This document shows, piece by piece, positions 18,184 through 26,400 of a DNA stretch of 64,000 nt. Below the pieces are notes generated by a model. That model did not search any database and had not been told where the DNA came from. It was given only the letters and a program-made list of their open reading frames with translations. The stretch lies in the NCBI RefSeq assembly GCF_003025615.1, contig NZ_PYMJ01000006.1, positions 1 to 64,000 on the forward strand, written 5' to 3'. Position 1 is the stretch's first letter. Each line of letters opens with the position of its first letter. A program made the translations under genes and the position numbers. The DNA comes from Photobacterium frigidiphilum (GTDB taxonomy: Bacteria > Pseudomonadota > Gammaproteobacteria > Enterobacterales > Vibrionaceae).

Positions 18184-19185
18184 ATGGATTACTTTCAACT
18201 TCCCAAAATCGATCTGCATTGCCATTTAGATGGTAGTGTCCGTCCAGAAACGCTGATTGACCTTGCTCACCAGCAAAATTTATCGCTACCAAGTGAAAAT
18301 ATCCATGACATTAAAGCGTTAATGGTGGTGCCAGAGACATGTCAAAATCTTACGGAGTACATTAAGCGATTCGAACTACCGATTTCAGTAATGCAAACAG
18401 AGGAGAGTATCGAACGTATTTCATTTGAGTTGTTTGAAGATGCTGCTAGGGAGAATGTGAAATATTTAGAGGTGCGCTTCGGTCCTCAACTTCATGTTCA
18501 AAAGGGGCTAACGTTTGATCAGATAATTGGTAGTGCGGTTAGAGGTATGAAGAAAGCTGAAGCACAGTATGAAATACAAGGTAATTATATTCTGTCGATA
18601 TTAAAAACCTTACCTAAAGATAGAATTAACGATGTTATTGATGCTGGTGTAAAATACCTGAATCATGGCGTTGTGGCATTTGACTTAGCAGCTAGCGAAC
18701 TGGATGGATTTTGTCATGAGTATGTTCCTTATGCACAATATGCGATAGAAAAGGGGTATAAGATTACCATTCATGCTGGTGAGCAAGGAAATGGACAGAA
18801 CGTGTATGATGCTATTTCACTCTTAGGCGCACAACGTATTGGGCACGGCATCGCTATAAAGGAACACAAGCTTGCTTACAACTTAGTAAAAAATGAGCTT
18901 ATTGCCTTGGAAACGTGCCCTAGCAGTAATACCCATACTAAAGCGGTGGCAGATCTTAGCTGCCATCCAATAAAAACTTTTTACAACGATGGGTTGATGA
19001 CCACCATCAATACTGACAACCGTACCGTCTCTAATACCACAATGACCGATGAAGTACGTAAGGTGGTGGAGGAGTTTAATCTAAGCCGCGAAGATTATTT
19101 TAATATCTATAGGATCAGTGTTAAGCACTCTTTTGCGTCTGAGTCGGTCAAGCAGTCTTTGTTGCAGTACGTAGAGTTAGCGTAG
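18184..19185 (+). CDS. add: Adenosine deaminase
   Basis: A 333-residue metal-dependent hydrolase of the adenosine/AMP deaminase family. The zinc ligands H12 and H14 lie in [14 protein letters not shown] places the catalytic Glu at about E200, then comes IGHG, and INTDN with D278. It converts adenosine or deoxyadenosine to inosine in purine salvage. The TDNRTVS version of the last motif replaces the TDDP of E. coli and is known from other bacterial members. AAGGTAGAG precedes the start. It is divergent from a Crp-like regulator and is followed immediately by a ferredoxin fragment. Confidence 0.93.
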   Translation: MDYFQLPKIDLHCHLDGSVRPETLIDLAHQQNLSLPSENIHDIKALMVVPETCQNLTEYIKRFELPISVMQTEESIERISFELFEDAARENVKYLEVRFGPQLHVQKGLTFDQIIGSAVRGMKKAEAQYEIQGNYILSILKTLPKDRINDVIDAGVKYLNHGVVAFDLAASELDGFCHEYVPYAQYAIEKGYKITIHAGEQGNGQNVYDAISLLGAQRIGHGIAIKEHKLAYNLVKNELIALETCPSSNTHTKAVADLSCHPIKTFYNDGLMTTINTDNRTVSNTTMTDEVRKVVEEFNLSREDYFNIYRISVKHSFASESVKQSLLQYVELA

Positions 19186-19186
19186 C

Positions 19187-19375
19187 TTGTTGTATGGGCA
19201 TTGTGATATGTGTGCTGTCGAGTGCCCGCAGCAAGCCATTGAGCTAAAAGAAAAACGCCCTGAAGTGGATAAAGAAAAGTGTAATGGGTGTGGGAAGTGC
19301 CGGATGTTATGCCCGGTGGGGGCGATTAGCTTTTCATTAACATCAATTCAAGTGATCCCTGTTAAATCTGCTTAG
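19187..19375 (+). pseudogene. Truncated 4Fe-4S ferredoxin-like remnant
   Basis: A 62-codon frame that could begin only at TTG, one base after the add stop. The second cluster motif, CNGCGKCRMLCPVGAI, is complete. The first, HCDMCAVECP, has three of four cysteines; the expected first cysteine position is tyrosine, and nothing in frame lies upstream. A di-cluster ferredoxin normally has four plus four. It is probably the 3' remnant of a longer iron-sulfur protein, or a diverged one with a 3Fe or incomplete site. No Shine-Dalgarno was seen, though translational coupling to add is possible. Confidence 0.55.
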
Positions 19376-19387
19376 TTACTTTAAATA

Positions 19388-19413
19388 TTGGCTTGATGTA
19401 TTTATCAAGCCAA
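19388..19413 (+). terminator. Inverted repeat after the ferredoxin fragment
   Basis: A perfect ten-base stem, TTGGCTTGAT / ATCAAGCCAA, with a six-base loop, but an A-rich tail follows instead of T. A weak terminator at best on the plus strand. Confidence 0.45.
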
Positions 19414-19561
19414 ATAAAAGCCGGTAATAGTTCCTATGCGATAAGTATTGTGACTTGCGCTATTCAGACTGTTTTATATATCATTATTGTGCGATATGTT
19501 GGAGGAGTAATCGTCAACGTACGCTTTTAAAGCACTTGGATCAAATTCATAAAATTTATTA

Positions 19562-19589
19562 TTGACTCATTTTTGCAATCAGTTAAAGT
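19562..19589 (+). promoter_or_regulatory. Promoter of tRNA cluster 3
   Basis: TTGACT, 16-base spacer, TAAAGT, matching cluster 1 in position and spacing. Confidence 0.7.
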
Positions 19590-19733
19590 ACGTCTCGTTC
19601 TCAGGGTAAACCGCTCTAGAGAAAAAGAATTTTGTACTAGCAGTCATGTTACAGTGGCAGACTGTTATAAAGATGGTGTCTGACCGCTTTTTATAAAGCA
19701 CATGGTTAGGAGCATCGCAATAAAGAATTGCGT

Positions 19734-19820
19734 GCCCTGGTGGTGGAATTGGTAGACACAAGGGATTTAAAATCCCTCGGCGTTCGCGCTGTGCCGGTTC
19801 AAGTCCGGCCCGGGGCACCA
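19734..19820 (+). tRNA. tRNA-Leu (TAA)
   Basis: Complete 87-base copy with encoded CCA, identical to the other two. Confidence 0.97.
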
Positions 19821-19878
19821 TCTATTATTTATCGTTACCATAAGCGATAAAGCTAAGTTATGACTTAGCGATAAATAT

Positions 19879-19952
19879 GGCGCGTTGGCAGAGTGGCTAT
19901 GCAGCGGATTGCAAATCCGTGTACCTCGGTTCGACTCCGGGACGCGCCTCCA
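19879..19952 (+). tRNA. tRNA-Cys (GCA)
   Basis: Complete 74-base copy, identical to 8207-8280. Here Cys follows Leu, the reverse of cluster 1. Confidence 0.97.
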
Positions 19953-19996
19953 TATTGATTTAATCAGTGTGTTCGATGGTAAGTTACCATCATAAT

Positions 19997-20021
19997 AAAC
20001 CAGCCAAGTGCTGGTTTTTTT
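19997..20021 (+). terminator. Terminator of tRNA cluster 3
   Basis: ACCAGC / GCTGGT stem with a short loop and seven T. Confidence 0.85.
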
Positions 20022-20119
20022 GTATCTGGAATTTGGATAGTTATAGATACCAATATCCACAAGATTCAGCGATGTATTGTATTTGCTGCTCCCAGTTTCA
20101 CATAATGAAACCAGAAAAC

Positions 20120-20641
20120 TTATAGCAGTTCTTTAATGGTTTCCCAACGATAAACAAACTCTTGAACATGGCTACCATCGGGTGCTTGCCATGTCTGAGT
20201 TTTCTCATTGAATGCCCCTAGCTTCTGATAAAATTGCTGGGCTGCAACATTACCCGTCAAGACTTCAAGGTAAAGCCCATTAGTCGGTGCGTGTTGGTAA
20301 GCTATTTGGGATGCAGCGGTGAGTAACGTTTTACCCATTCCTTGCCCTTTATAGTGTTCGCTGATGTGCAGGTTTTCAATTAATGTTCCCCATTGATGGT
20401 GGTTATCTATATAAATACAGATAAAACCACAAAGGGTATTATTTTCGCACGCAACTAAAATAAGTTGATGACTCTCTGGTGTGTCAAATCGTTGCAGCCA
20501 CACTGCTTGACGATCTTCAAATATGTCGTTATCTAGATATTTATCAGACAGTATACCGCGATATATATCTTGCCAATTCACGGCATGTAAAAGTGAAATT
20601 TGGCTAATGTCATCTCGTGTCGCCATTCTTAGTTCTATCAT
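20120..20641 (-). CDS. GNAT-family N-acetyltransferase
   Basis: A 173-residue single-domain acetyltransferase. The acetyl-CoA-binding motif A is visible as LHISEHYKGQGMGKTLLTAA (about 91-110, Q/RxxGxG/A type), followed by LYLEVLTGNVAAQQFYQKLGA, the usual motif B. It would transfer an acetyl group from acetyl-CoA to an amine, but the substrate is unknown. It stands alone between tRNA cluster 3 and the Cys-rich small gene. Confidence 0.85.
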   Translation of the reverse strand: MIELRMATRDDISQISLLHAVNWQDIYRGILSDKYLDNDIFEDRQAVWLQRFDTPESHQLILVACENNTLCGFICIYIDNHHQWGTLIENLHISEHYKGQGMGKTLLTAASQIAYQHAPTNGLYLEVLTGNVAAQQFYQKLGAFNEKTQTWQAPDGSHVQEFVYRWETIKELL

Positions 20642-20903
20642 AAAATGCTGTTTACTACCTATTTAGTGAATGTAATATGACATTACTGTGCCTGTATATT
20701 ATTTATAGTATCAGAATTCGAATGTGAAATATTTATGCAGAAGAACTGCATGTTTGAAATGGAAATTTCAGCTGAATTTGAAACGGTTTATAACAATTTA
20801 GCAGAGATGAGTCGTGGTGTAGATTCTTGGATTCGGCAGTGATTTTGTGAATGGAAGGGGTATTGCTTCGTGGCTTAGCTACTTGTGCTGTTTTTATAAG
20901 AAA

Positions 20904-20942
20904 GAAAAACGGGTCACTAGCTAGGAATAGTGACCCGTTTTA
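20904..20942 (-). terminator. Terminator of the small Cys-rich gene
   Basis: ACGGGTCACTA / TAGTGACCCGT stem with T runs on both sides. It can act on the minus strand for the gene at 20954-21097. Confidence 0.8.
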
Positions 20943-20953
20943 TTTCAAATTAA

Positions 20954-21097
20954 TTAATCTTTCGGTTTGTCTTTGGGCTTAATTGGCTGATCACCAATCG
21001 TTGTTTTACCCGGACATATCCGCTTAACTGGACATTTAGGGCATCCCCATACTGCAGCATAGGGGCATAATGCCATTTCTTTACTTTTTGTTGCCAT
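20954..21097 (-). CDS. Small cysteine-rich protein, 47 residues
   Basis: Product begins MATKSKEMALCPYAAVWGCP and ends KPKDKPKD. The four cysteines are spaced C-x7-C-x2-C-x5-C, each followed by Pro or in a short Pro-rich context, a pattern suited to zinc or iron-sulfur binding. GAGG lies about ten bases before the ATG, and a strong terminator follows the stop. These two signals support a real gene despite its size. It sits 41 bases past the stop of the CoA hydrolase/transferase gene on the same strand and may be cotranscribed with it. I do not recognise the family. Confidence 0.6.
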   Translation of the reverse strand: MATKSKEMALCPYAAVWGCPKCPVKRICPGKTTIGDQPIKPKDKPKD

Positions 21098-21138
21098 CCA
21101 CTCATACCTCGCTCAATGATTGCTCACAGATATTTTAA

Positions 21139-23409
21139 TTATTTACTTAATTCTGCTGTTAATAGGCGCTTTGTTATACGGTCTTGTAAGTTATTTGGCT
21201 CATTCATACCAATACGTTTTAATAGTGGTTCAATAGCGGCTGTTGGCTTTGGAGCGGATAGTGCTTGCCATAAACACTGTGCTTTGCCTTTTCTTGTTGC
21301 TGTTTTGTTTTTTAGTGACTTTAATGCTTTACCTAATTTGAGCTCTTCTTCAGTAAAGCTACAACCGAAGGGGAAAGGGCCAAAGAAATCTTGTGCTGTA
21401 TATTTGTTATATACCTGTGCAATCGCTTCTGGGGTGTTATTACAGAATTCAGCAGGAATTTGGTAATCTTTTGCTACTTTTCCTGCTGATTTGGCTTTTT
21501 CTAGTAATTCTTGCTGGAAGCGTGAATCTGCGATTTTAATCAGTTCTGTATATACAACGTGATCTGACTTACTGCGAAGATCTGCAATGCCATATTCAGT
21601 AATAACCGTATCGCGAAGATGACGAGGTATTGTCGTGTGTCCGTAATTGAATAAAATATTTGATTGAAGTTTACCGCCACGTACACAACAGCTGCGTAAT
21701 TTTAGAATAGAACGTGCACCGGGTAATTGATGGGCTTGTGCGACAAAGTTATATTGACCGCCTACACCACTAACGACCTGTCCATTTTCTAAGGCATCTG
21801 AAATAACAGACCCATTTAACGTCACCATCATGGCTGAGTTAATGAAACGTGCATGTTTACGTTGTGCTTGCTTGAGCTGCTGGCTACCAAGGAAATGGTC
21901 ATAAAGCTCATTCACATAGTTCACACTCGTCATACAGAATTGATCATGCTCGGCATCTGTCATTGTATTAAGTGCTTCGTAAAAATCTTTAGGCCCGATG
22001 AAGAATGCACCGTGCATGACTACGCCGCCGCATAATGCTGAATTCAAGCAATGTTTGGTTATCCATTGTAAGGCTTCTTCATTTTTCAAATTACCTAAAT
22101 AGCTGCTATCAGTAATATTAAGCAACCCATTGTGGTAATGAACCGATGACTTAAATACGCCAATACGTTTTAAATAATCCACATCATCACTGTTTAATAC
22201 TGAAGATATTGCGTTATGCTCAAGCAAAGTGAGTAGTGTTGAAATAGTAACTTTCGGCGTGATTTTCTTTTCATTCAGTAGGGTTTGTATTGTTAAATCT
22301 TCGAATACTTCACGCTTGAGAATGCCGGCTTTAAATAAGTGCATGAAGCCATCAACCATCAGCTCACTACAGCCGTACAAGCCTTCTTCAAATGTGCCCG
22401 TTTCACCAATAACACAACTAAGAGGGAATTTCTCTGCAACTTGTAGATCGTGAAGTATTTGTTGGTAAACAGGGTTATTCTGATGACGTAGCATAGTACT
22501 GTACGTTAATGCGCTACTGAGTGAACCAATACCAACTTGTAATGTACCGCCATCTTTAATCAGCGCACTCGAATATAGCCCAATCATATGATCTTCTTGG
22601 GAAATACTGGCATTTGGTGCTGCAAATAGTGCGTAATCTTCATGTTTTTCGTTCAGGTTGCCATCAAGAATGAAATCGAATTCTGAGTCTGCTACTTCTG
22701 CATGGTTACGCATGAATGGCATATTGTTGTTAACCTCACCAACAATGGCCATAGGAACGCCTTCTGCTTTCAATCGATCCATTTCAGGAATGAAATCTAA
22801 CGCTAAATCAGAGTTACTGCACAAGCTGTACGTTGTTACGCCATCAATGACACGTTTGGCAACAATTTGTGCGACAACATTCACCCCTTTATCCAATAGA
22901 TCTCGAACGGCATGTGTATAGTTTGTGCTGGTGTAATTTAATTGCTGTGTGCTATTTAAAAAGCTGCCCGCTTTGAAGAAAAATTCATTCACGCAGATAT
23001 TGCTAGGTATATCGCCTTTACGAAGACCACAGATATAATCAATATCGGGTACATTCGCAAATTCGCGTTCGACGAATGGCCCTAAAAAATTTTTCTCTAA
23101 CGTACTTTTACCAATAGGTTTTTCGAGCGTAATACCCGTCTCTATACGAAGTGAAATAGAAGGATCGGCTTTCGCTCGTTGATAAAGCGCATTGATAAAA
23201 GCAATGGGTTTTCCGATAGCAAGAGGTACGCCGATAACGATTTTCTTTCCAACTTGCGCAATTATTTGATCAACAAGTTCATCTGGTGTCGCCAATGTTT
23301 GCGCAGCCGATTTTGTTTCGCTTTCTGTATTCAATGCTTGGTCATCGGAATGACTAGGAGAAAGAGCAGAAGGGTAAATAGGTGTATCTATAAATTCAAG
23401 TACAGACAT
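21139..23409 (-). CDS. Acetyl-CoA hydrolase/transferase family protein
   Basis: A 756-residue protein, longer than the usual 430-640 of the family. The N-terminal acetyl-CoA hydrolase/transferase domain spans about residues 40-330. The C-terminal domain (about 440-660) has GVGGQYNFVAQAH and ITEYGIADLR, the typical landmarks. It would move CoA between acyl groups or hydrolyse acyl-CoA. The N-terminal 35 residues are Ser-rich and the C-terminal 100 are extra. The frame is open six codons upstream, but AAGGAA lies eight bases before the ATG at 23409, so that start was chosen. It is divergent from the phasin/wax synthase pair, which suggests a link to acyl-CoA turnover for storage lipid. Confidence 0.85.
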   Translation of the reverse strand: MSVLEFIDTPIYPSALSPSHSDDQALNTESETKSAAQTLATPDELVDQIIAQVGKKIVIGVPLAIGKPIAFINALYQRAKADPSISLRIETGITLEKPIGKSTLEKNFLGPFVEREFANVPDIDYICGLRKGDIPSNICVNEFFFKAGSFLNSTQQLNYTSTNYTHAVRDLLDKGVNVVAQIVAKRVIDGVTTYSLCSNSDLALDFIPEMDRLKAEGVPMAIVGEVNNNMPFMRNHAEVADSEFDFILDGNLNEKHEDYALFAAPNASISQEDHMIGLYSSALIKDGGTLQVGIGSLSSALTYSTMLRHQNNPVYQQILHDLQVAEKFPLSCVIGETGTFEEGLYGCSELMVDGFMHLFKAGILKREVFEDLTIQTLLNEKKITPKVTISTLLTLLEHNAISSVLNSDDVDYLKRIGVFKSSVHYHNGLLNITDSSYLGNLKNEEALQWITKHCLNSALCGGVVMHGAFFIGPKDFYEALNTMTDAEHDQFCMTSVNYVNELYDHFLGSQQLKQAQRKHARFINSAMMVTLNGSVISDALENGQVVSGVGGQYNFVAQAHQLPGARSILKLRSCCVRGGKLQSNILFNYGHTTIPRHLRDTVITEYGIADLRSKSDHVVYTELIKIADSRFQQELLEKAKSAGKVAKDYQIPAEFCNNTPEAIAQVYNKYTAQDFFGPFPFGCSFTEEELKLGKALKSLKNKTATRKGKAQCLWQALSAPKPTAAIEPLLKRIGMNEPNNLQDRITKRLLTAELSK

Positions 23410-23820
23410 GACAAATTCCTTTTTCACTATATTTACTATTGGTGGCGAGTGTTTGCTAAGTTGTTTTATTATTATCTTTATACTTTTAAAGGATAGAGTT
23501 ATGACTCTAGTTGTCTATTGAAAATTGAATTTTATTTCAATAAGTTGAACCCAATCACAGATAGTTGGATGAAATAAGTCAAGAGAATTAGGTTGAGGAT
23601 TCTAAAATAAAAGAGAAGGGCTATTGTTTGGCTTAAGCTTTTGATTTTAAATAAAATTATTGTTGTTTTGTTTTTGTGAACTCAGTGGTGTTCTAATTAT
23701 AAAATTAGAAAGAATGATCTAATTTTAATTGCTAACCTTATTTTAATGATAGATGCCATTGTTTCTTTTATTTGTTTTTCGTAATAAGAAGCAGGCTAAT
23801 AATAAATAAGGGAATTAATT
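23410..23820. other. Divergent promoter region of the storage-lipid locus
   Basis: About 410 AT-rich bases between the CoA transferase gene and the phasin gene. Both promoters must lie here. I could not assign -35/-10 boxes with confidence. Confidence 0.4.
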
Positions 23821-24177
23821 ATGATGCTCAAAAATATAATCGGAAGTGTTAAATCTGTTACTTCTGTTGGTGAAGAGACTGCTCGCACTGTTTATTTAGC
23901 GGGTCTAGGTGCTTATAGCAAAGGTATGGAACAAAAACAGCAAACTCAAGGTTTGTTAAGTAGCCAGTTCCGCGCTTTAGTTGATAAAGGTGAATATGTT
24001 GAAACCGAGAGCAAGCAACGTATTGATTCCACCAAAAAAGTCGTTTTAGGTAACGTCGAAAAGCAGGTAAATTATGTTATTCGCCGTACAAGCGGTATCG
24101 ACCGCACTAAATTATCAGGCCTTGAAGAGCGTATTGATACGTTAACGGCAGCTGTTGATAAGCTTTTGCAAAAATAA
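23821..24177 (+). CDS. Phasin-family granule-associated protein
   Basis: A 118-residue helical protein. TVYLAGLGAYSKG at residues ~23-35 is the hallmark of the poly(hydroxyalkanoate) granule-associated family (PF05597). The C-terminus is a short coiled coil, LEERIDTLTAAVDKLL, at 101-116. Phasins coat the surface of storage inclusions. No PHA synthase gene lies in the window, but a wax ester synthase gene begins 11 bases downstream. This protein may therefore coat wax ester or triacylglycerol bodies, or serve PHA granules encoded elsewhere. AAGGGA precedes the start; the second Met is an equal candidate. Confidence 0.8.
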   Translation: MMLKNIIGSVKSVTSVGEETARTVYLAGLGAYSKGMEQKQQTQGLLSSQFRALVDKGEYVETESKQRIDSTKKVVLGNVEKQVNYVIRRTSGIDRTKLSGLEERIDTLTAAVDKLLQK

Positions 24178-24188
24178 GAGGAACATCT

Positions 24189-25868
24189 ATGCCTAGTTTG
24201 TCTCTTCTCGACTTAAGTTTCATTATTTTTGAATCTGACAAAACACCAATGCATGTAACTGGTTTGGTTATATTAGAACCGCCTAAAGAGCATGCGGCTA
24301 CGTATGCGCAAGATCTCTATGGTGAATTTTTACAGCAAACTGACGTGACAGCACCTTTTAATTGGAAGCTTCAGTGGTCGTTTACGGGCAAACCAAGCTG
24401 GCAAACACTTCCGAAAGTGAATTTAGAAGATCATTTACGTATCACTATGCTTCCATCGCCAGGAAATGACCAACAGTTACAACAAGTTGTTGGTCGTTTA
24501 CATGGTCAAGTATTGGATCGAAGTCGACCAATGTGGGAAGTATGGGTGATTGGTGGTCTTGAAAATAATCGTGTGGCGATTGTATTTAAAGTCCACCATT
24601 CAATGGCGGATGGTGTTCGTGCCAGCAGTTTATTTACCCGCAGTTGTGCTACAAACCCTGAAGAATCATTTACTAAGCCTATTTGGCAATGTGATTTACG
24701 TAAAACGGCATCAGAACGCCGTGCAGAAACACACCTTACCGACATGGTAATAAAAACAGCCTCGCAGGCATCAAAGCAAATATCGCTTATTCCATCTATG
24801 TTCCGATTGGGTAGCAAGCTTGCATTGAAAGCAGTAAAACTGGCTGACTGTGATTTGAAGGTGCCGTTTACCGCACCCAAAACGCCTTTCAATTTGAGCC
24901 CTAAGCGTAGCCGAGCGGTGAGTTTAGGCCATTTTTCTATGGGTAAATTGAATCAACTTAGCCGTATTACTGGTGCATCAATGAATGATGTACTCTTTAC
25001 TGTAAGTGATATTGCTCTGAATCGTTACTTAAATGATCGCTCGTTACCTTTAAGAAAACCGTTAGTTGCCATGATGCCAATTAACCTTCGTAGTAAAGGG
25101 GAGGTTGCAAGTAAAGGCAATAAGATGTCTATCGGGCATGTTGAGCTGGGTCGAGCGCACTTAACGTCATTAGAGCGATTAGAAGCGATTCAGCAGGCAA
25201 CAGTTGATTTAAAAAATGAAGCCTTAAATATTTCACCTGATGCTTATGTTAATTACTCTTTACTTGTTAATGGTGCGTCTTTAATTAGCGGTAAATTTGG
25301 CTTAAATGGGTTTATTCCACCTGCAAGTAACATACTTATCTCTAATGTACCGGGTGTGAAAGATACCTTGTATTTCATGGGTGCAGAAGTGAAAGAGCAG
25401 TACCCAGTATCGTTGCTTATGCCTGGGCAAACGTTGAATATTACATTCTTTAGTAATGCCGGGAAGATGTACTACTCATTGGTTGCATGTAGCCAGTCTT
25501 TACCAGGATTTGAGGTAATTGCAGGGTATATGGAAGAAGCTTTAAGTGAGTTAGAGCAAGATATCATGGATACAGCAGTGTCAGCAGTATCTGAGCAGAT
25601 GGAAAGCCATGATAGCGAGACTGTGGCGGTTGAAATGGCGGTACTTGCAGCACGAGAAGCTCTTACGCCAGATGATGCTGAATTTGAACGTTTGTATATA
25701 GAGAAACAGCAGCGAGTAGAGAAACTGGAAAAGCAATTATCACAGTTAACTGCCATGCTTTCTAAAACAATCGAGATTGATCCTGCGGTTAAGCCGATAA
25801 ATGAAGAGCTAATGAATGAATCAGTTGCTATCGATATCATTCCAAAAAGTACATCAGCTTCATCATAA
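24189..25868 (+). CDS. Wax ester synthase / diacylglycerol acyltransferase (WS/DGAT)
   Basis: A 559-residue acyltransferase. The catalytic HHxxxDG motif is HHSMADG at 136-142, preceded by DRSRPMWE at ~110-117. ASMNDVLFT at about 262-270 and ILISNVPG at about 388-395 are further family motifs. It joins acyl-CoA to a fatty alcohol (wax ester) or diacylglycerol (triacylglycerol), at the membrane or inclusion surface. The usual enzyme ends near residue 460-470. Here about 90 residues follow, acidic at first, then a coiled coil (residues ~495-530) whose segment 513-528 resembles the phasin C-terminus. GAGGAACATCT precedes the start and the phasin gene ends 11 bases upstream, so the pair is cotranscribed. 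Confidence 0.92.
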   Translation: MPSLSLLDLSFIIFESDKTPMHVTGLVILEPPKEHAATYAQDLYGEFLQQTDVTAPFNWKLQWSFTGKPSWQTLPKVNLEDHLRITMLPSPGNDQQLQQVVGRLHGQVLDRSRPMWEVWVIGGLENNRVAIVFKVHHSMADGVRASSLFTRSCATNPEESFTKPIWQCDLRKTASERRAETHLTDMVIKTASQASKQISLIPSMFRLGSKLALKAVKLADCDLKVPFTAPKTPFNLSPKRSRAVSLGHFSMGKLNQLSRITGASMNDVLFTVSDIALNRYLNDRSLPLRKPLVAMMPINLRSKGEVASKGNKMSIGHVELGRAHLTSLERLEAIQQATVDLKNEALNISPDAYVNYSLLVNGASLISGKFGLNGFIPPASNILISNVPGVKDTLYFMGAEVKEQYPVSLLMPGQTLNITFFSNAGKMYYSLVACSQSLPGFEVIAGYMEEALSELEQDIMDTAVSAVSEQMESHDSETVAVEMAVLAAREALTPDDAEFERLYIEKQQRVEKLEKQLSQLTAMLSKTIEIDPAVKPINEELMNESVAIDIIPKSTSASS

Positions 25869-25905
25869 CGCAGCATAATAAGAAAGACGTTCCTTCCCCT
25901 TATTG

Positions 25906-25937
25906 CCGCAATCTATACATATAGGTTGCGGTTTTTT
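25906..25937 (+). terminator. Terminator of the phasin-WS/DGAT operon
   Basis: CCGCAA / TTGCGG stem followed by six T. Confidence 0.85.
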
Positions 25938-26013
25938 ATTAGAGCAATATTTCACTTTTGTCTTTGTTACTTGTTATTGTGTACTACCCTGATGACGGAT
26001 AAATGCTGTGCAT

Positions 26014-26042
26014 AAAAAAAGACCGCATCAAGTGCGGTCTTA
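26014..26042 (-). terminator. Terminator of the reductase-ACBP operon
   Basis: AAGACCGCA / TGCGGTCTT stem. On the minus strand a run of seven T follows. Confidence 0.88.
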
Positions 26043-26064
26043 TAGTATCTTAGCTATGCATAGA

Positions 26065-26331
26065 TTATGCGTAAGTTGCTGCCATTTTTTCTACTTGGTC
26101 AACATACTTCTGCATCGCAGTTTCAGCATCCATTCCTTTTTGCTTTTCCCATGCTTCGTATTTTGCCGCCCCTTTAAAGTCAAACATACCAGGACGCTTG
26201 CCGTGTACGTCACCATCAGTGGCTTGCTTGAACAAAGAATACATTGTAAGCAATTCATCGTTTGTTGGGCGCTGAGTCAGTTTCTTAACGTCTAACTGTG
26301 CTTGTTCAAAGCTTGCTTTTAAATCTGCCAT
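26065..26331 (-). CDS. Acyl-CoA-binding protein
   Basis: An 88-residue four-helix protein of the ACBP family, near the usual length. The central family motif reads YSLFKQATDGDVHGKRPGMFDFKGAAKYEAW (residues ~31-61). It binds long-chain acyl-CoA in the cytosol and protects or delivers it. Bacterial ACBP genes are scattered and often sit with lipid genes. Here it follows the fatty acyl-CoA reductase gene by 69 bases on the same strand. A likely role is feeding acyl-CoA to the reductase and the wax synthase. Confidence 0.95.
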   Translation of the reverse strand: MADLKASFEQAQLDVKKLTQRPTNDELLTMYSLFKQATDGDVHGKRPGMFDFKGAAKYEAWEKQKGMDAETAMQKYVDQVEKMAATYA

Positions 26332-26400
26332 GATTTTCTATCCTTAATTAAAATTATAAAGTTGTTAATACCTAGCCACCGATGAAGGTGGTTTTTTAAA

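Noticed and set aside
8507-20021. Prophage or integrative island bounded by tRNA repeats
   Set aside because: No integrase, phage or conjugation genes lie between the repeats, and the genes there look like ordinary metabolism; tRNA cluster duplication explains the repeats.
16726-20060. Minus-strand frames across the tRNA-Leu and tRNA-Cys genes
   Set aside because: They are antisense translations of tRNA genes, a common source of spurious protein annotations.
20735-20842. 35-codon plus-strand frame beginning MQKNCMFEMEISAEF
   Set aside because: Composition looks protein-like but there is no Shine-Dalgarno, promoter or terminator; kept only as a note.
23821-25868. A polyhydroxyalkanoate operon
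   Set aside because: Only the phasin fits; the partner has the HHxxxDG acyltransferase motif and no PHA synthase, thiolase or reductase gene is present.
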